DNA of 64,000 nt from FW021-bin31 sp964647485 (GTDB lineage: Bacteria > Bacteroidota > Bacteroidia > Chitinophagales > Chitinophagaceae), in assembly GCA_964647485.1 (NCBI GenBank), contig CAZYHV010000017.1, positions 1 to 64,000 of the forward strand. Direction: 5' to 3'. A program made the position numbers and the translations under genes. Below the pieces are notes generated by a model. The model did not search any database. It had not been told where the DNA came from and saw only the letters and a list, made by a program, of their open reading frames with translations. Positions 61,261-64,000 of the stretch are shown here, one piece after another (the stretch's first letter is position 1; every line of letters begins with the position of its first letter).

Positions 61261-62784
61261 TTATTGATTTTCCGGACGCATTTGTGGAAAAAATAACACA
61301 TCCTGAATAGAATGCTGACCCGTAAATAACATACTCAGTCTTTCAATGCCGATTCCTACTCCTGAAGTTGGCGGCATCCCATATTCCAACGCTCTAAGAA
61401 AATCTTCATCAATATACATGGCTTCATCATCTCCCCTTTCCATCAATTTATTTTGTTCTTCAAAACGCTCCCGTTGATCTACCGGATCATTAAGCTCACT
61501 ATAAGCATTCACGATTTCCTTCCCGTTAATCATCAACTCAAAACGTTCTACCATTCCCTTTTTCTCCCTATGCTTTTTCGTCAAAGGACTCATCTCTATC
61601 GGATGATCGGTAACAAAAGTAGGCTGAATATAGTTTTCTTCACATTTCTCTCCGAAGATTTCATCTACCAGTTTACCTTTCCCCATTTTTTCATTTACCT
61701 CTAATCCCAATGCGGTACATACCTCACGAATTTCTTCTTCTTCTTTTCCATTCAAATCATAACCGGTATGTTCTTTTATTGCATCATAAATACTTATTCG
61801 CTTATAAGGAGGTTTAAAATCAATTTCATTTCCGTCTACAGTGACCTTTGTGGAACCATTTACTTTCTCCGCCACAGAAGAAAGCATTTTCTCTACCGTC
61901 TCCATCATCCAAATATAATCTTTGTAAGCGACATAAAATTCCAATACCGTAAATTCGGGATTATGAGAACGATCCATTCCTTCATTTCTAAAATTGCGGC
62001 TGAACTCATATACCCAGTCAAAACCACCTACAATCAATTTTTTCAAATACAGTTCATTAGCAATTCTGAGATACAATGGAATATCTAAGGCATTGTGATG
62101 GGTCACAAAAGGACGAGCAGCAGCGCCTCCGGGAATACTTTGCAAAACAGGAGTATCTACCTCCAGGGCGCCCTGATTATTCAAAAAATTCCGGATGGCA
62201 TCTTTGATCTTTGTTAATTTGACAAAAACATCTCTCTTTTCCGGATTAATAATCAAATCTGCATACCGTTGACGATAGCGAAACTCGGGATCTGTTACTG
62301 CATCATAGGTTTCTCCTTCTTTTTCCTTTACTACCGGTAAGGGTTTTAAGGCTTTCGACAGTAACTTTAATGACTGTACATGTATAGAAGTTTCTCCGGT
62401 TTTGGTCACAAAAGCGAATCCGGTTACACCAATAATATCCCCAATATCCAAGAGTTTTTTCCATAATTTATTATAGAGGGTCTTATCTTCTCCCGGACAA
62501 ATATCATCTCTGCGAACATATAACTGAATTCTTCCTGTAGCATCCTGGATAACCGCAAAGCTTGCCTTTCCCATCACGCGAATCCCCATGAGTCTACCAG
62601 AAAGAGATATTTTTTTGAACTCTTCTTGAGTATCCTCACTATATTCTTCCTTTATATGTTTTGCCGTATCATTGACCGGAAACAGTGCAGCCGGATAGGG
62701 ATCAATATCCAATGCTTTTATTTTTTCTAACTTTTCTCTGCGAATAAGCTCTTGTTCAGACAGTTGTCTGTTTTTATTTTCCAT
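61261..62784 (-). CDS. lysS: Lysyl-tRNA synthetase, class II
   Basis: This 507-residue protein has an N-terminal OB-fold anticodon-binding domain (about 50-150) and a class II core: motif 1 near DTPVLQSIPGGAAARPF, motif 2 FSRNFRNEGMDRSHNPEFT, motif 3 GIGIERLSMLF. The C-terminus DVLFFPQMRPE is standard. It charges tRNA-Lys. Confidence 0.99.
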   Translation of the reverse strand: MENKNRQLSEQELIRREKLEKIKALDIDPYPAALFPVNDTAKHIKEEYSEDTQEEFKKISLSGRLMGIRVMGKASFAVIQDATGRIQLYVRRDDICPGEDKTLYNKLWKKLLDIGDIIGVTGFAFVTKTGETSIHVQSLKLLSKALKPLPVVKEKEGETYDAVTDPEFRYRQRYADLIINPEKRDVFVKLTKIKDAIRNFLNNQGALEVDTPVLQSIPGGAAARPFVTHHNALDIPLYLRIANELYLKKLIVGGFDWVYEFSRNFRNEGMDRSHNPEFTVLEFYVAYKDYIWMMETVEKMLSSVAEKVNGSTKVTVDGNEIDFKPPYKRISIYDAIKEHTGYDLNGKEEEEIREVCTALGLEVNEKMGKGKLVDEIFGEKCEENYIQPTFVTDHPIEMSPLTKKHREKKGMVERFELMINGKEIVNAYSELNDPVDQRERFEEQNKLMERGDDEAMYIDEDFLRALEYGMPPTSGVGIGIERLSMLFTGQHSIQDVLFFPQMRPENQ

Positions 62785-62815
62785 AATAGCGACTTCAAAA
62801 ATTGATATTGAGCTG

Positions 62816-62823
62816 CAAAGATA
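62816..62823 (-). promoter_or_regulatory. Promoter -7 box of lysS
   Basis: The minus strand reads TATCTTTG, 31 bases before the lysS ATG. Confidence 0.65.
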
Positions 62824-62849
62824 ATAGTTTTAAGCACACTATAAACCGG

Positions 62850-63407
62850 TTATCCTTCTTCTTCTACCAACTCTTTTATAAATTTCACCATCTTAGGATC
62901 ACTATAATCGGCAGCTCCCGCATGACGAAAAACAATTTCTCCTTTTTTATTTATCATTACTGTTGTTGGTAAAGCCCCCGAAAAATAGTCATATGGAATA
63001 TTTCCAGAAGGTACATAGATGGGAAAAAGATAGTCCTTATCCGAAGCAAATTTGCTTGATTTGGCATAATTATTATCTGCATCCACAATTAAAAAAACAA
63101 TATCTTCATTCTCTTCAAATTCTTCATATAATTTATTAATCGTCGGCATCTCCATCCGACAAGGAGGGCACCAGGTAGCCCAAAAATTGATAAATACGAC
63201 CTTTCCCTTAAGATCGGAAATTTTCATCTTCTCCCCTTTCCCATTTTCAAAGACAGCCTCAGGAGCCTTATACTTCGGGCTATCTTCTTTTTTAGTGGTT
63301 TGAGGATTATCAAAATACGGAAGAGGAGCTGCATTGGCTGTACTCCACGTCATCATCAGTAGTATCCCTATTACAAGGGAGGCAATATTTTTAATCATTG
63401 TATTCAT
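62850..63407 (-). CDS. TlpA/ResA-like exported thioredoxin
   Basis: The protein has 185 residues from the ATG at 63407 (MNTMIKNIASLVIGILLMMT). The longer open frame adds a charged leader with no signal character. A signal peptide ends near ANAAP, followed by a TlpA-like fold with active site WCPPC (Cys80, Cys83) and cis-Pro in GALPTTVMINK. It reduces disulfides or helps cytochrome or metal-protein maturation in the periplasm. The small lipoprotein gene lies 97 bases upstream on the same strand. Confidence 0.9.
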   Translation of the reverse strand: MNTMIKNIASLVIGILLMMTWSTANAAPLPYFDNPQTTKKEDSPKYKAPEAVFENGKGEKMKISDLKGKVVFINFWATWCPPCRMEMPTINKLYEEFEENEDIVFLIVDADNNYAKSSKFASDKDYLFPIYVPSGNIPYDYFSGALPTTVMINKKGEIVFRHAGAADYSDPKMVKFIKELVEEEG

Positions 63408-63504
63408 TTTTTTATATTCCTTTATCCGTCTGACGATTGAAACCATCTGACCGATAAGCAAAGATTGATAAGATAAATAGTTAAATTCGGTGAACCAATC
63501 TCTA

Positions 63505-63903
63505 TCAAATCAAGAAAGACTGATTTTGTAAAAAGAGAGGAATATAGACTCTCCGAAAGGTAGAGGAGGGCGTTTTTTGAGTGACTGTGTTTACATAAAA
63601 TGGCTGGAAAGCAATACCTGCATATACAGGAACAAAACCAGGGGAAAATCCTCCCGTACGTTCGGATAAAACGACCGGCTTTTCTGTCTCTTGATGGATA
63701 TAAGCACAATCTCCACAATTCGCGAATGCAGTCTCATTCTCTGGAAAAAGGCTTTGTTCCGTTTCAAAATTCTGAATAGGAAGATACGAGGAAAATAAGG
63801 AACGTTTTACCGGACAGGAGAAAAACAATAAACAGAGCAATACCACCAATGACAAAGCCAATGGCATTTTTTTCTTCATGATATGCTCCTTTTGCATCTT
63901 CAT
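63505..63903 (-). CDS. Small hypothetical lipoprotein
   Basis: This open frame has 132 residues. The likely start is Met10 (MKKKMPLALSLVVLLCLLFF), giving a lipoprotein signal with LFFSC and a processed protein of about 100 residues. It contains a C-x-x-C (NCGDCAYI) and an aromatic-rich C-terminus. I do not recognise a family. Proximity to a thioredoxin gene and the C-x-x-C pair suggest a redox- or metal-related partner, by inference only. A TATCTTCG near-match to the -7 box lies just upstream. Confidence 0.65.
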   Translation of the reverse strand: MKMQKEHIMKKKMPLALSLVVLLCLLFFSCPVKRSLFSSYLPIQNFETEQSLFPENETAFANCGDCAYIHQETEKPVVLSERTGGFSPGFVPVYAGIAFQPFYVNTVTQKTPSSTFRRVYIPLFLQNQSFLI

Positions 63904-64000
63904 TATTTACGAAGATAGCCCAATCTTTTATTCCTGAAATAATTTATGGTTAGTTTTAACAAATTGGCTACAATACATTCTCCCTATTCTAACCAACTTT

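Noticed and set aside
63422..63718. Minus-strand 98-codon ORF rich in Cys and Arg
   Set aside because: It overlaps the lipoprotein gene in another frame and shows no domain.

Overview
This window is chromosomal DNA of a member of the Bacteroidota. The grounds are a SusC/SusD pair with an ECF sigma factor and a FecR-type anti-sigma factor, type IX secretion/gliding genes (porV, gldJ), many TAnnTTTG promoter boxes in place of the usual -10 box, and the layout tRNAs-tuf-tRNA-Trp-secE-nusG-rplKAJL-rpoBC. A genuine oxygen-dependent formylglycine-generating enzyme suggests that the organism lives, at least partly, in air. I cannot place it more precisely.

Layout. 1-3.5 kb: a catalytically doubtful S41-type lipoprotein whose start is broken at a run of ten T, a CPBP membrane protease, and two small genes between sequences that look like IS21-type ends. 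3.5-21.3 kb: one polysaccharide/glycoside utilisation locus, all on the minus strand: ECF sigma, FecR, SusC, SusD, sulfatase, type-B carboxylesterase, gamma-like (Tat-exported) and alpha-like (FAD/GMC, three-Cys cluster) subunits of a sugar dehydrogenase, a TIM-barrel sugar isomerase-like lipoprotein, a DUF5009 membrane protein, a GH97 retaining alpha-galactosidase-type enzyme and a PH-like protein. 21.5-26.4 kb: ispF and porV facing gldJ and murF, then tRNA-Arg. 26.4-28.1 kb: a gene-free stretch with inverted repeats, then an exported esterase. 28.1-34.7 kb: tmRNA with a 6.2-kb integrative element in its 3' end. 34.8-44 kb: an operon for a BamA-like outer-membrane protein, an EptA-like transferase and a PCMD protein; an Lgt-like protein; an SGNH hydrolase, FGE and second TIM-barrel isomerase set; an AraC regulator with an HMA-like N-terminus; and an OmpH/Skp chaperone. 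44-62.8 kb: RNA polymerase, ribosomal proteins, translation factors, five tRNAs, hpf, xerC, rpsU, a phospholipase C-like protein, DUF502 and lysS. 62.8-64 kb: a TlpA-like thioredoxin and a small lipoprotein.

How it fits together. The utilisation locus would import a decorated, probably galactose-containing glycan or glycoside through SusCD. It would strip sulfate and esters, cleave alpha-linked sugar with GH97, and oxidise and rearrange sugars in the periplasm through the FAD dehydrogenase and the TIM-barrel lipoprotein. The FGE at 41 kb is the natural activator of the sulfatase at 13 kb, and it is co-transcribed with a paralogue of the locus's isomerase, so the two gene sets are probably one physiological system.

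Most interesting items: (1) a candidate antisense small RNA with promoter box, three hairpins and a U-tract, opposite the susC leader; (2) the tmRNA-integrated mini-element, which has 17 copies of a 7-bp iteron mostly at 9-bp spacing, ten of them written into the primase gene itself; (3) the one-base slippage site in the S41 lipoprotein; (4) the IS21-like ends around a DUF5053 gene; (5) the redox/isomerase module of the utilisation locus.
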